A DNA stretch of 64,000 bases from contig DATAWQ010000132.1 in the NCBI GenBank assembly GCA_036267135.1, positions 1-64,000 on the forward strand. Direction: 5' to 3'. The notes beneath the pieces were generated by a model. That model did no database searches. It saw only the letters and a list, made by a program, of their open reading frames with translations, and had not been told where the DNA came from. The DNA comes from PALSA-505 sp036267135. GTDB taxonomy: Bacteria > Actinomycetota > Actinomycetes > Streptosporangiales > Streptosporangiaceae. Made by a program: the position numbers and the translations under genes. Each line of letters opens with the position of its first letter. Positions within the stretch are counted from its first letter, which is position 1. Positions 41,650 through 49,536 of the stretch are shown here, one piece after another.

Positions 41650-42645
41650 ATGGACTTTGGGCTCGTCCTGCAGACCGACCCGCCGGCCCAGGCGGTCATC
41701 GACCGGATGCGCGTGGCCGAGGACAGCGGATTCCGCTACGGCTGGACGTTCGATTCCCACATCCTGTGGCAGGAGCCCTTCGTCATCTACTCGGGCATTC
41801 TGGGCGCGACCCGCGAGCTGGTCGTTGGCCCCATGGTGACCAACCCGGGCACCAGGGACTGGTCGGTGCTCGCTTCCCTGTTCGCCACGCTCAACGACAT
41901 GTTCGGCAACCGCACGGTCTGCGGGATCGGCCGGGGCGACTCCTCCCGCCGGGTCATCGGCCAGCCGCCCAACTCGCTGGCCACGCTGTCGGCCGCCATG
42001 CACGTCATCAAGGATCTGGCCGAGGGCCGCGAGACCGTCCACCACGGCGTCACCATCAAAATCCCCTGGGTGCGGGACGGCAAGCTGGAGATCTGGATGG
42101 CCGCCTACGGGCCCAAGGCACTCAAGCTGGTGGGTGAGCAGGCCGACGGCTTCATCCTGCAGACCGCCGACCCCGACATCGCCCGCTGGACCATAGGCGC
42201 GGTCCGCGAGGCAGCGGCGCAGGCCGGCCGGTCCCCGGACGCCATCACCATGTGCGTGGCGGCCCCGGCCTACGTGGGCACCGACCTGGCCCACCAGCGT
42301 GACCAGCTCCGCTGGTTTGGCGGCATGGTCGGCAACCACGTGGCCGACCTGGTGCAGCGCTACGGCAGCAGTGGCGCGGTGCCGAAGGCACTCACCGACT
42401 ACATCGCCGGCCGGGAGGGCTACGACTATTCCCACCACGGCCGGGCCGGCAACCCGTCCGCCGACTTCGTCCCCGACGACATCGTGGACCGGTTCTGCCT
42501 GCTCGGGCCCGCGCAGGCCCACATGGACCGGCTGCGCGAACTGGCGGACCTCGGGGTCGGCCAGTTCGCCCTCTACCTGATGCACGACCAGGCCGACCAG
42601 ACCCTGGCCAGCTACGGCGCCGACGTCATCCCCGCGTTCACCTAG
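41650..42645 (+). CDS. LLM-class F420-dependent oxidoreductase linked to hydantoinase (TIGR03842 type)
   Basis: 331 residues, ATG at 41650 following GGGAG. The luciferase-like barrel starts MDFGLVLQTDPPAQAVIDRMRVAEDSGFRYGWTFDSHILW; VGPMVTNPGTRDW and VCGIGRGDSSRRVIG are further signatures of the subgroup that accompanies hydantoinases. It is the third gene of the run and probably supplies a redox step, perhaps the reduction of the pyrimidine ring before hydrolysis. That role is inferred from context; no classical dihydropyrimidine dehydrogenase is nearby. Confidence 0.88.
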   Translation: MDFGLVLQTDPPAQAVIDRMRVAEDSGFRYGWTFDSHILWQEPFVIYSGILGATRELVVGPMVTNPGTRDWSVLASLFATLNDMFGNRTVCGIGRGDSSRRVIGQPPNSLATLSAAMHVIKDLAEGRETVHHGVTIKIPWVRDGKLEIWMAAYGPKALKLVGEQADGFILQTADPDIARWTIGAVREAAAQAGRSPDAITMCVAAPAYVGTDLAHQRDQLRWFGGMVGNHVADLVQRYGSSGAVPKALTDYIAGREGYDYSHHGRAGNPSADFVPDDIVDRFCLLGPAQAHMDRLRELADLGVGQFALYLMHDQADQTLASYGADVIPAFT

Positions 42646-42781
42646 CCTCCCGTGATCAAGTTCTAGCCCCGGCCCAACAGCCCGGGTCCCGGGGTGGAGC
42701 GAGCCGGACCGGGGGTGTGAGATCGGCGACGTATTAGTCGCGGATGTTGCTGAACAGGGGGAACTATAGGAATATCTCGCC

Positions 42782-42874
42782 ATGGAGAAGCTCGGTGCGT
42801 ACTCAACCCCCCGGCCCACCGTGTGGGTGCCGCCCGCGGCCCGCGCTCGCCGGGCCGGCCGACGAGTGATCTGA
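42782..42874 (+). CDS. Possible leader ORF overlapping adk
   Basis: 30 codons from an ATG at 42782 (MEKLGAYSTPRPTVWVPPAA start), ending in a TGA that overlaps the adk ATG as TGATG. AGGA lies ten bases upstream and an AT-rich patch (ACTATAGGAATAT) precedes it. It is supported only by the overlap and is weaker than the similar arrangement at 37696. Confidence 0.3.
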   Translation: MEKLGAYSTPRPTVWVPPAARARRAGRRVI

Positions 42875-43446
42875 TGCGCCTGCTGCTGATTGGCGCCCCG
42901 GGCGCCGGTAAGGGAACGCAGTCCACGCGGCTGGCCAAGCGCTACGGCCTGACGCACATCTCCAGCGGCGACCTGCTGCGCCAGCACGTTCAGGACCAGA
43001 CGCCGCTCGGGCAGAAGATCAAATGCTACGTCGACCAGGGCGACCTGGTCCCCGACGGCGTGGTCATGGACATGCTGCGCAAGCCGGTGGTCACTGCTGC
43101 CGAGTCCGGCGGGTACGTGCTCGACGGTTTCCCCCGCACGGTCGAGCAGGCCGAGGCGGCCTTCGCCGTGGCGCAACCGCTCGGCGCCGAGGTGCAGGCG
43201 GCCATCCACCTCGATGTTCCGACCGGGGAACTGGTGCGCAGGCTGCTGGCCCGCGGCCGGGGCTCCGACGACACCAAGGATGTCATCGAGCACCGTCTGC
43301 AGGTGTTCCACGAAAACACCATGCCCCTGCTCGAGTACTACGCCGGCCGGGAGTGGATGTTCACCGTGAACGGCGCCCAGGACCCCGGCGACGTGCACGA
43401 TGAAATCGTCGCGCGGCTGCGCAAGCTGGCTGCCTTCCCGGCCTAA
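42874..43446 (+). CDS. adk: Adenylate kinase (isolated paralogue)
   Basis: 190 residues from the ATG at 42874. The P-loop GAPGAGKGTQST, the AMP-binding SSGDLLRQHV, LDGFPRTVEQAEA and the short lid (RLLARGRGSDDT) are all present. The lid is the short form without zinc Cys. It interconverts AMP, ADP and ATP. In actinobacteria the housekeeping gene lies in the secY-map ribosomal cluster. Its position here among unrelated genes suggests a second copy, but that cannot be proved from one window. Confidence 0.9.
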   Translation: MRLLLIGAPGAGKGTQSTRLAKRYGLTHISSGDLLRQHVQDQTPLGQKIKCYVDQGDLVPDGVVMDMLRKPVVTAAESGGYVLDGFPRTVEQAEAAFAVAQPLGAEVQAAIHLDVPTGELVRRLLARGRGSDDTKDVIEHRLQVFHENTMPLLEYYAGREWMFTVNGAQDPGDVHDEIVARLRKLAAFPA

Positions 43447-44228
43447 CGCTGGCCGCTGTACCTGGACTGGCTGCGCTTTCTTTTCGGCAGCGCGGGCGGC
43501 CGGAACGGGTAAATCAGCAGTTTGTAGAAGCCCTGCCGGTACAGAGTGAACAGGAAGAGGTGCAGTTCGTTCTCGGCGTCGCTTCTCAGCCGTTCGGCCA
43601 GCCGCGGGTCGTCCGGATGGTACTTGCTCATGTTCCGCGTGGATGGGTGCGATTGCAGCGCGTCCCGCAGTCGCCCAGGGGTGTATAGATCCGCCAGCCT
43701 GGCCACCTTGATCTTGTGCTCGACCGATTCCCGCCAGCCGGCCAGGTCGTGCCCGGCCTGATGGTCCTTGACCCGGCCGGCCACCTGGGTGTGGTAATAG
43801 AGCACCGCGTCCGACATCCAGCCCGGCTGTCCCTCCACCGCTCTCGCCCTGACGTCGCACCAGTCCTGCATGTCCTCGCCCATCAGGTCGTCCAGGCGGC
43901 GCAGTGGATACATGAACCCGTCCACCATTGGACCGGTGACCGGGCCGCCCTGACCGCCGTCGCGCCGGACGGACGCCTTCCCGAACCACAGGGCGCTCGG
44001 CAAGATGAGGCCGACGTAGGCGGCGTGCAGATGATGACTCACCGAGACGACGGCCAGGCCGAGCCCGGTCGACACGATGACCGTTCCGGCGATGATGCCC
44101 AGCGCGCACCACCGGGCCCTGGGGCCGAAGGGGTTTCCGACCCGTCGGCACCGCAGCCGCAGAAAGATATAGGCGGAGACCATTGACACCACGACGGTGC
44201 CAGCTACTCCTAAGACCCAACTCGGCAT
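43443..44228 (-). CDS. Two-helix membrane protein of unknown function
   Basis: 261 residues. Two membrane helices lie at about 5-25 (VLGVAGTVVVSMVSAYIFL) and 42-85 (ALGIIAGTVIVSTGLGLAVV and following). The rest is a charged, probably helical cytosolic domain (DDLMGEDMQDWCDVRARAVEG, WRESVEHKIKVARLADLYTPGRLRDAL, ENELHLFLFTLYRQGFYKLL) with a basic C-terminus. The stop overlaps the adk stop by four bases, tail to tail. No family recognised. Confidence 0.75.
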   Translation of the reverse strand: MPSWVLGVAGTVVVSMVSAYIFLRLRCRRVGNPFGPRARWCALGIIAGTVIVSTGLGLAVVSVSHHLHAAYVGLILPSALWFGKASVRRDGGQGGPVTGPMVDGFMYPLRRLDDLMGEDMQDWCDVRARAVEGQPGWMSDAVLYYHTQVAGRVKDHQAGHDLAGWRESVEHKIKVARLADLYTPGRLRDALQSHPSTRNMSKYHPDDPRLAERLRSDAENELHLFLFTLYRQGFYKLLIYPFRPPALPKRKRSQSRYSGQR

Positions 44229-44758
44229 GGTTCCCCCAACCCGTCAGGTTTGCACCCGCGCCCGATCGGACCTGCGTCCCCGTATGCTGCTGCAGGCCCA
44301 TCCCCGAGGCAATATGCTTTCAGGTGATTGGTCATCTAGCCAGACGTGCCCCAGTGCTTTGTGGTAAGAAGTGCATCTGCCTATATAGGCGCTTGAGGTG
44401 CACGAGAATAGCGCAACGCGTGAGGCGTCTGAGTTTCGTGGGGAATATGGGATTAGCGGGTGCTGGCGCCATTTCTGGCCGTGCGCTTTACTGGTTCTAT
44501 GCAGGTCAGCGCGGCACGATCGGTGATGCCGGGTGGACCGCGCGCGCCGCGGCGGGCCCGCGGCCGCTTCGCTGGGCCCCCGGTACCGGCGACGGAGGGT
44601 ATTCGTAACACTTCGGTAACGGAAGCGTTGCGATTCGGGGAGCAAAGGTTAGGGTATCCTCACCCTGAAGCCACTTCCTTTAGGTAAGGCTATATCTTTA
44701 GCTATACCTAAGCCCGTACTCGGCTTAGGCCGCTCGCCCGACTCCCCCAGGAGCTGAC
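44229..44758. promoter_or_regulatory. 530-base regulatory region with palindromes and iron-box-like sites
   Basis: No gene is supported here. Visible elements: a perfect 12-bp palindrome GCCTATATAGGC (44379-44390) flanked by GTGCA and TGCAC. AAAGGTTAGGGTATCCTCA (44644-44662) matches the DtxR/IdeR box consensus at 15 of 19 positions. TTAGGTAAGGCTATA (from 44680) faces TTAGCTATACCTAAG (to 44712) as an imperfect inverted repeat. CCTAAGCC/GGCTTAGG (44707-44714 and 44722-44729) is an 8-bp-arm palindrome 30 bases before the HTH gene. The AT content is well above the flanks. Confidence 0.55.
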
Positions 44759-45160
44759 ATGGCCCTACGACTAGGCGTTTCGTCCGACCGGCAGGCCATG
44801 GAGCACCGGATCAGTTCCGAACTAACCGACCTGATCACGCAGGTCACCAACGAGATCGACTGGCTCATGCGGGAGAACAAGATCTCCCGTGCCGATCTCG
44901 CGTCCCGGATGGGTGTCTCGCCGGGGCGCGTCAGTCAGGTCCTGTCTGGGGGCGAGAACCTCACGTTGCGAACGCTCGCATCGCTGGGGGCCGCGCTCGA
45001 CGCGCACTTCGAGGTCGAGCTCAGGTCGGCCGCCCCCGTGATGGACGGGACCGAGCCCACCCGGACCGAGGCCGGCCATCAGGCCCCACGGGCCGAGCAC
45101 TTCGAGCAGGCCGCCCGCTTCGACCCGGCCAGGTTCGGCGAGTATTCGCGCCGTCGCTAG
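44759..45160 (+). CDS. XRE-type helix-turn-helix protein
   Basis: 133 residues, ATG at 44759 with AGGAG upstream. The helix-turn-helix is KISRADLASRMGVSPGRVSQVLSGGENLTLRTLASLGAALD, preceded by a helix (ISSELTDLITQVTNEIDWLMREN). The C-terminal 45 residues are polar and probably unstructured. This layout is common among single-domain antitoxin-like and phage-type regulators, but no toxin partner is adjacent. It may bind the palindrome just upstream and control itself. Confidence 0.85.
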   Translation: MALRLGVSSDRQAMEHRISSELTDLITQVTNEIDWLMRENKISRADLASRMGVSPGRVSQVLSGGENLTLRTLASLGAALDAHFEVELRSAAPVMDGTEPTRTEAGHQAPRAEHFEQAARFDPARFGEYSRRR

Positions 45161-45190
45161 CTCGCCCCGCCCGTCGTCAGGCAACGCTGG

Positions 45191-46111
45191 TTAGTTCTCG
45201 GCGGCGGCGTAGCTGTGGGCGTAGTGCAGGTAGTTGGCTGCCACCTGGTCGACGAGCTGGTTTTCGGTCAGATTCCCGGCGAGGTGACCGGCCAGCGGCT
45301 TCTCCCAGATGCTGCGGCCGATCGCGAAGCCGTGGACCCCTTCGACGCCAGCGGCGATCCGCAGCCAGTGGTCTAGGCGCTCGGCGGGGGCGTCGCGGCC
45401 GAGTACGATGCAGCGCACGCGATCGCGCCCACCGGCCCTGGTCGTGGCCACCACGGCCCGCGCATCCTCGGCAGTTTCCAGGCCCTCGATCTTCCAGATG
45501 TCCGGCTCCACGCCGGCCGCCTCCATCTCCCTGATCACCTGCTCGGTCAGTCCGGGCCGCAGCTTCGCGTCGTAGTCGTCGCCCGCCTTCGCCTTCTGGT
45601 CCGCGGTGGCCGGGACCAGTAGTTCGACGATCAGCGTCCGGCCGGCCTCGCGCAGGGCGGCGGAGGCCAGGGCCAGCCGGTCCTGCTGACCGCGCCGGTC
45701 ACCGGCGGCGAAATCGGGGTTGTCCCGTACCAGCACCTTGACGTAGTCGGGATCGAACCGCACCAGGTGATCGAGCCAGGTCCGCTCGCCGACGGCGCCG
45801 TACTCCAGGGTGAACCAGTCCTGGCCGCTGCGTTCGATGGGCATGGCCAGCCGCAAGCCCGCGTCGCGAGCGCGCCGGGCGACCTCGGCGCCGTAGCGTT
45901 CGTCGACCAGGACGCCGGCCTTGGCCCGGTCCGCGCCCTGGTCCAGCGCGGCGAGCAGACCCTGGAAGACGAGCAGCTTGCCGGCCGCGATGTGCGCGGC
46001 GTCGGCCTCGGTGGGTTCGCCGGTGAGGTGGTAGACCTGGCTGGCCAGCGACGCGCGGTGGTCCATGGCCAGCAGGAACAGATCAGGGTCTGGAGTAGCC
46101 GGAGCGGACAT
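45191..46111 (-). CDS. DUF2090 (LacD/IolC-type aldolase fold) protein
   Basis: 306 residues. The sequence LFLLAMDHRASLASQVYHL, KAGVLVDERYGAEVARRARDAGLRLAMPIERSG, VRFDPDYVKVLVRDNP, LIVELLVPATADQKAKAG and DIWKIEGLETAEDARAVVATTR matches the DUF2090 family. That domain is found fused to the IolC kinase and is assigned to breakage of 2-deoxy-5-keto-gluconate 6-phosphate. Here it is a free-standing protein without other inositol genes. The start overlaps the end of the MFS gene by 29 bases, so the two are coupled. Confidence 0.85.
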   Translation of the reverse strand: MSAPATPDPDLFLLAMDHRASLASQVYHLTGEPTEADAAHIAAGKLLVFQGLLAALDQGADRAKAGVLVDERYGAEVARRARDAGLRLAMPIERSGQDWFTLEYGAVGERTWLDHLVRFDPDYVKVLVRDNPDFAAGDRRGQQDRLALASAALREAGRTLIVELLVPATADQKAKAGDDYDAKLRPGLTEQVIREMEAAGVEPDIWKIEGLETAEDARAVVATTRAGGRDRVRCIVLGRDAPAERLDHWLRIAAGVEGVHGFAIGRSIWEKPLAGHLAGNLTENQLVDQVAANYLHYAHSYAAAEN

Positions 46112-47459
46112 GTCGGGACTCCCGTCGGGTGCACCAGGCCAGCGCGGCGGTCGCGGCCAGCAGCATCAGCAGGACACCAGTGAACCAGAGCGTCGCGGTG
46201 GTCGCGCCGGTGTACCTGGTGGCCAGGCCCAGGCCCACGGTGGGCAGGCTGAGACCGGCGTAGGCGATCAGGAACAGCCCGGCCAGCGCCTCGCCCCGCA
46301 CCCGGTCGGCGGCCATCGCCGCTACCGTCCCGAGCGCGGACTTGAACAGCACCCCGGCCCCGGCGCCGGCCAGCGTCCCGCCGATCAGGAAGGCGGCCAG
46401 GCTCGCCTCCCGCATGCCGGCCGCGAGCACGACCATTCCGGCCGCCTCGGCGGGCAGGCCGAGGCCAAACCTGCGGCCGGGGGTCAGGTGGCTGGTCGCG
46501 ATCTGGGCCAGGGCGGCGGCGCCGAACACGGCGAACACGACGGCGCCGGCCAGCAGCCCGCCTGGGTGATGCAGGGTTCCGGCCACAAACCCGCTGGCGA
46601 GCGACGTGAACAGCCCGAAGATCGCGAACGCGGTGAACGCGCTCGCCGCCGCGACCACGTAGCGGGTCCGGTCGGCACTGGCTACCCGGATGCGCTGGGG
46701 CCGGTACCTGAACCGTTCGGCGGAGTCCGGGACGGTTTCCGGGCTCAGGCCGACCGCCACCACGCTGACCAGGATCAGCACCACGAAGACGCCGTAGGGC
46801 GTGCGCAGCGGCGCGGTGGCGAACTGCGCCAGCAGACCGGCGATCAGCGTGCCGGCGCCGAGGCCGCCGAAGTTGGCCGCCGTGGACACCAGCTCGAACC
46901 GGCTCGGTCCGGCGTCCGGACGGCTGATGGAGTGCAGATCGTGCAGGTAGGCGGTGGCGGTGGCGGTCACCAGGCCGACGGCGAGCCCGCTGAGGAGCCG
47001 CGCGGTGATCAGACCGGGCAGGTCCGGCCAGATCAGCAGCAGCAGCGCGGCCAGCACTTCCAGGCCGAGCGCCGGGACCAGAATGCGCTTGCGGCCGACC
47101 CGGTCGGACAGGTGCCCGGCGAGCAGCAGGCTCGCGACCACCCCGGCCGCGTACATGACGAACACGATCGTCACGGTCAGCGCAGAGAGATCGTCGCGCC
47201 CCTGGTAGAGCGGATACAACGGGGCGGGCACGGACGCGAAGGCCATGGCTACCGTGAAGGCGATAGCGATCAGCCAGAACCCTCCGCGAGGCCCGATCCG
47301 GCCAGCGTCGGCCAGCACGCTGCCAGCCAGGTCTGGGTCAGCCAGATCTGGGTCAGCCAGGTCTGGGTCAGCCAGGTCTGGGTCGACGACGCGTGGGGCA
47401 GGCCGGGGGGATCGCGCGGTGGCGGAGGGCACGACAAAAGCGGACCTGGAAAGCGTCAT
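46083..47459 (-). CDS. MFS transporter
   Basis: 458 residues with about 12 hydrophobic segments. The major facilitator motif between helices 2 and 3 reads GHLSDRVGRKRILV. The N-terminal tail carries four copies of DPDLA from a 15-bp tandem repeat (47326-47385). It is co-directional and overlapping with the aldolase-like gene, so the cargo may be a sugar or sugar acid; that is inference. Some features (TATATAYLHDL, single-domain helix packing) also fit drug efflux members. Confidence 0.87.
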   Translation of the reverse strand: MTLSRSAFVVPSATARSPRPAPRVVDPDLADPDLADPDLADPDLAGSVLADAGRIGPRGGFWLIAIAFTVAMAFASVPAPLYPLYQGRDDLSALTVTIVFVMYAAGVVASLLLAGHLSDRVGRKRILVPALGLEVLAALLLLIWPDLPGLITARLLSGLAVGLVTATATAYLHDLHSISRPDAGPSRFELVSTAANFGGLGAGTLIAGLLAQFATAPLRTPYGVFVVLILVSVVAVGLSPETVPDSAERFRYRPQRIRVASADRTRYVVAAASAFTAFAIFGLFTSLASGFVAGTLHHPGGLLAGAVVFAVFGAAALAQIATSHLTPGRRFGLGLPAEAAGMVVLAAGMREASLAAFLIGGTLAGAGAGVLFKSALGTVAAMAADRVRGEALAGLFLIAYAGLSLPTVGLGLATRYTGATTATLWFTGVLLMLLAATAALAWCTRRESRHVRSGYSRP

Positions 47460-47669
47460 GGCGGTTACCCCGTGGAGTCATGTGATTACTCTCTACTTTC
47501 GGGCGTTAGGGGCAACCGCGTCCGGCGAATGATTTCACTCACTACGATCGGAATTAGTGAAATTGGCCGGGGATAGGGCCGCTTCCAGGTGATTTTCCTT
47601 GGCCTTTGCCGACGACCAGACCAGCGGAAACGCCCCCGGAATGTGATCTGCACAACTACATTGACCGGC

Positions 47670-48851
47670 ATGGGGGACCGGGGTTTCTCGAAGTGGACGT
47701 GCGCGGGGATTATTGGCTTGGCGGCGGTGCTCGGCCTGGCCGCGTGCTCGGCCGGTCACCAGCCGGTCTCCGGCGCCACGGCCGCCAGCGCCGCGGGCAC
47801 GGGGACCGCCGGCACGGGGTCGGCCACGGCGCGCGCCGCGAGCCCTAGCACACTGAGCAGCCCGTCGGCCCGTCCCGCGATCACCTCGCCGGCGCCCGCC
47901 TCGGTGACCATCGCGGTCGTGGGTGACACCATGCTCGGCGACACTCCGGACCTGCCGCCGGACCCGGGCGGCTACCTGGACCCGGTCAAGCACACGCTCG
48001 ACTCGGGCGCGCAGATCGTCTTCGGAAACCTCGAAGGCACGTTGACCACGGCGGACACCAGCAAGTGCGGCCGGGCCGGCCCGAGCCATAACTGCTTCGC
48101 GTTCCGGCTTCCGCCGGACTACATCCAGTACCTGAAGAGCGCGGGCTTCACCATGCTCAACGACGCGAACAACCACTCGTTCGACTTCGGCCCCGCCGGG
48201 CAGGCCCAGACCGTGTCGACCATCCACGCGGCCGGCCTGGCCCAGACCGGGCTGCCCGGTGAGATCACATTGGTGCGGGCCGGCCAGACCAAGGTCGCCT
48301 TCCTGGGCTTCGCGCCCTACGACTACGACGCCAACCTGCTCGACCTGCCCGCAGCGCAAGCGCTGATCGAGCGGGCCGTCAAGGAGGCGAACTTCGTGGT
48401 CGTGTACATGCACGCAGGCGCCGAGGGTTCCGACGCCGACCACGTGACGGGACACGAGGAGTACTACCTGGGCGAGGACCGGGGCAACGCCGAGGGGTTC
48501 GCCCACATGGCGATCGACGCCGGCGCCAGCCTGGTGATCGCGAGCGGCCCGCACGTGCTGCGCGGGATGCAGTTCTACCGGGGGCACCTGATCGCCTACA
48601 GCGTCGGCAACTTTGCGAGCTACGGCGACTTCGCCACCAGCGGCGACCTGGACGAGAGCGTGATCCTGCACGTGACGCTGTCCTCGCGCGGTCAGTTCCG
48701 CAGCGCCCGGATCTACCCCATCCAGTTCGTCGGCGCGGGCCAGCCAGTACCGGGCGGCGGCGCCGTCCCGTTCGTGACGCAACTGTCGGACGAGGACTTC
48801 GGGGCCAGCGCCGCGCGCATCTCACCGTCGGGCGCCATCACCGCCCCCTGA
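47670..48851 (+). CDS. CapA-family lipoprotein (poly-gamma-glutamate synthesis-type metallophosphatase fold)
   Basis: 393 residues from the ATG at 47670. The signal peptide ends in a lipobox, GLAACSAG, with the Cys as lipid anchor. A Ser/Thr/Ala-rich linker leads to the CapA domain: VVGDTMLGDTPD, FGNLEGTLTT, MLNDANNHSFDFGPAG, VVVYMHAGAE, IASGPHVLRGMQFYRGHLIAYSVGNFA. These are the metal-binding residues of the family. CapA proteins take part in polyglutamate or cell-wall glutamate metabolism. No capBC partners are present, so the substrate is uncertain. Confidence 0.9.
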   Translation: MGDRGFSKWTCAGIIGLAAVLGLAACSAGHQPVSGATAASAAGTGTAGTGSATARAASPSTLSSPSARPAITSPAPASVTIAVVGDTMLGDTPDLPPDPGGYLDPVKHTLDSGAQIVFGNLEGTLTTADTSKCGRAGPSHNCFAFRLPPDYIQYLKSAGFTMLNDANNHSFDFGPAGQAQTVSTIHAAGLAQTGLPGEITLVRAGQTKVAFLGFAPYDYDANLLDLPAAQALIERAVKEANFVVVYMHAGAEGSDADHVTGHEEYYLGEDRGNAEGFAHMAIDAGASLVIASGPHVLRGMQFYRGHLIAYSVGNFASYGDFATSGDLDESVILHVTLSSRGQFRSARIYPIQFVGAGQPVPGGGAVPFVTQLSDEDFGASAARISPSGAITAP

Positions 48852-48866
48852 CGCCCGGTCCTGGAG

Positions 48867-48951
48867 ATATGACACCTGATTCAGGTGTCGTCTGGGTCGG
48901 GCTTGGAGGTGCCATGGGGTCGGTTCTGAACATATGACACCTGATTCAGGT
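48867..48951. repeat. 20-bp direct repeat with internal palindrome
   Basis: ATATGACACCTGATTCAGGT occurs at 48867-48886 and 48932-48951. In the first copy it extends to the perfect palindrome GACACCTGA-T-TCAGGTGTC (48871-48889); the second copy has only a half-extension. Both lie in the gap after capA next to the deleted epimerase. Confidence 0.8.
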
Positions 48952-48979
48952 AATACGGGATGTCGGTGACCCGACTGGC

Positions 48980-49387
48980 TCAGGCGAGTTTGTTCAGAAG
49001 GACTTGCTCCTGGTCGGCGGCGAGACCCTCGACGGCTGGATCCGGGCCGCCCCGGGCCAAGTCCCAGGCCAAGGTGTCGCACAGGGTCTCGGTGACTGGG
49101 CGCAGCGTCAGGCCGACGGCAAGCGCCCGGCGCACGGCCAGCGCCTGGACCGAGCGGCTGACCAGGTCGGGATCGTAGGCCGCGACGTCGACCACCGCGT
49201 CCCAGGACCGGCTGGACAGGGCGGTCAGGTCGCCGGCCCGGTCACCGATGATCTTCTTGAGGCCCGGGTAGAGCTCCGGGTTGCTCTGGCCTCGATTGAA
49301 CAGCGTGACCTCGTCGCCGCGGCCGAGGGCGGCGTCAACGACGGCCCGGCCTAGGAAGCGGGTTCCACCGAGAACGAGTATGTGCAT
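48980..49387 (-). pseudogene. NAD-dependent epimerase/reductase with large internal deletion
   Basis: 135 residues, against about 320 for the family. The N-terminal Rossmann part is normal (MHILVLGGTRFLGRAVVDAALGRGDEVTLFNRG through SSRSWDAVVDVAAYDPDLVSRSVQALA). It then jumps directly to a segment typical of the family C-terminus (VRRALAVGLTLRPVTETLCDTLAWDLARG). The middle ~190 residues with the catalytic Tyr-x3-Lys are missing, with no frameshift. It is most likely a remnant, though the frame remains open. Confidence 0.75.
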
Positions 49388-49499
49388 CGGTGCGCGACTC
49401 TAGCAGTGTGGTGCCGGGATCCGGTGGCCACCGTTCAGGTAGATGATCTTGACTGTCCGGGACTGCGGCTTCTACTGCTTGCATCGTCTGGACGAGGCG

Positions 49500-49527
49500 C
49501 TGGCGGGGCCCTTGCGGACCCCGCCAG
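49500..49527. terminator. Hairpin after the sedolisin gene
   Basis: CTGGCGGGG (49500-49508) pairs with CCCCGCCAG (49519-49527), loop 10 bases, lying 10 bases beyond the stop of the minus-strand protease gene. Confidence 0.7.
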
Positions 49528-49536
49528 GCGGGTTGA

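Noticed and set aside
41584..44301. 905-codon minus-strand open frame across the LLM, adk and membrane protein genes
   Set aside because: It covers two well-supported plus-strand genes and one minus-strand gene in another frame; composition is Gly/Arg/His-rich noise.
44183..44608. 141-codon plus-strand open frame upstream of the HTH gene
   Set aside because: Third-position GC is low, there is no ribosome-binding site and no recognisable domain; the region looks regulatory.
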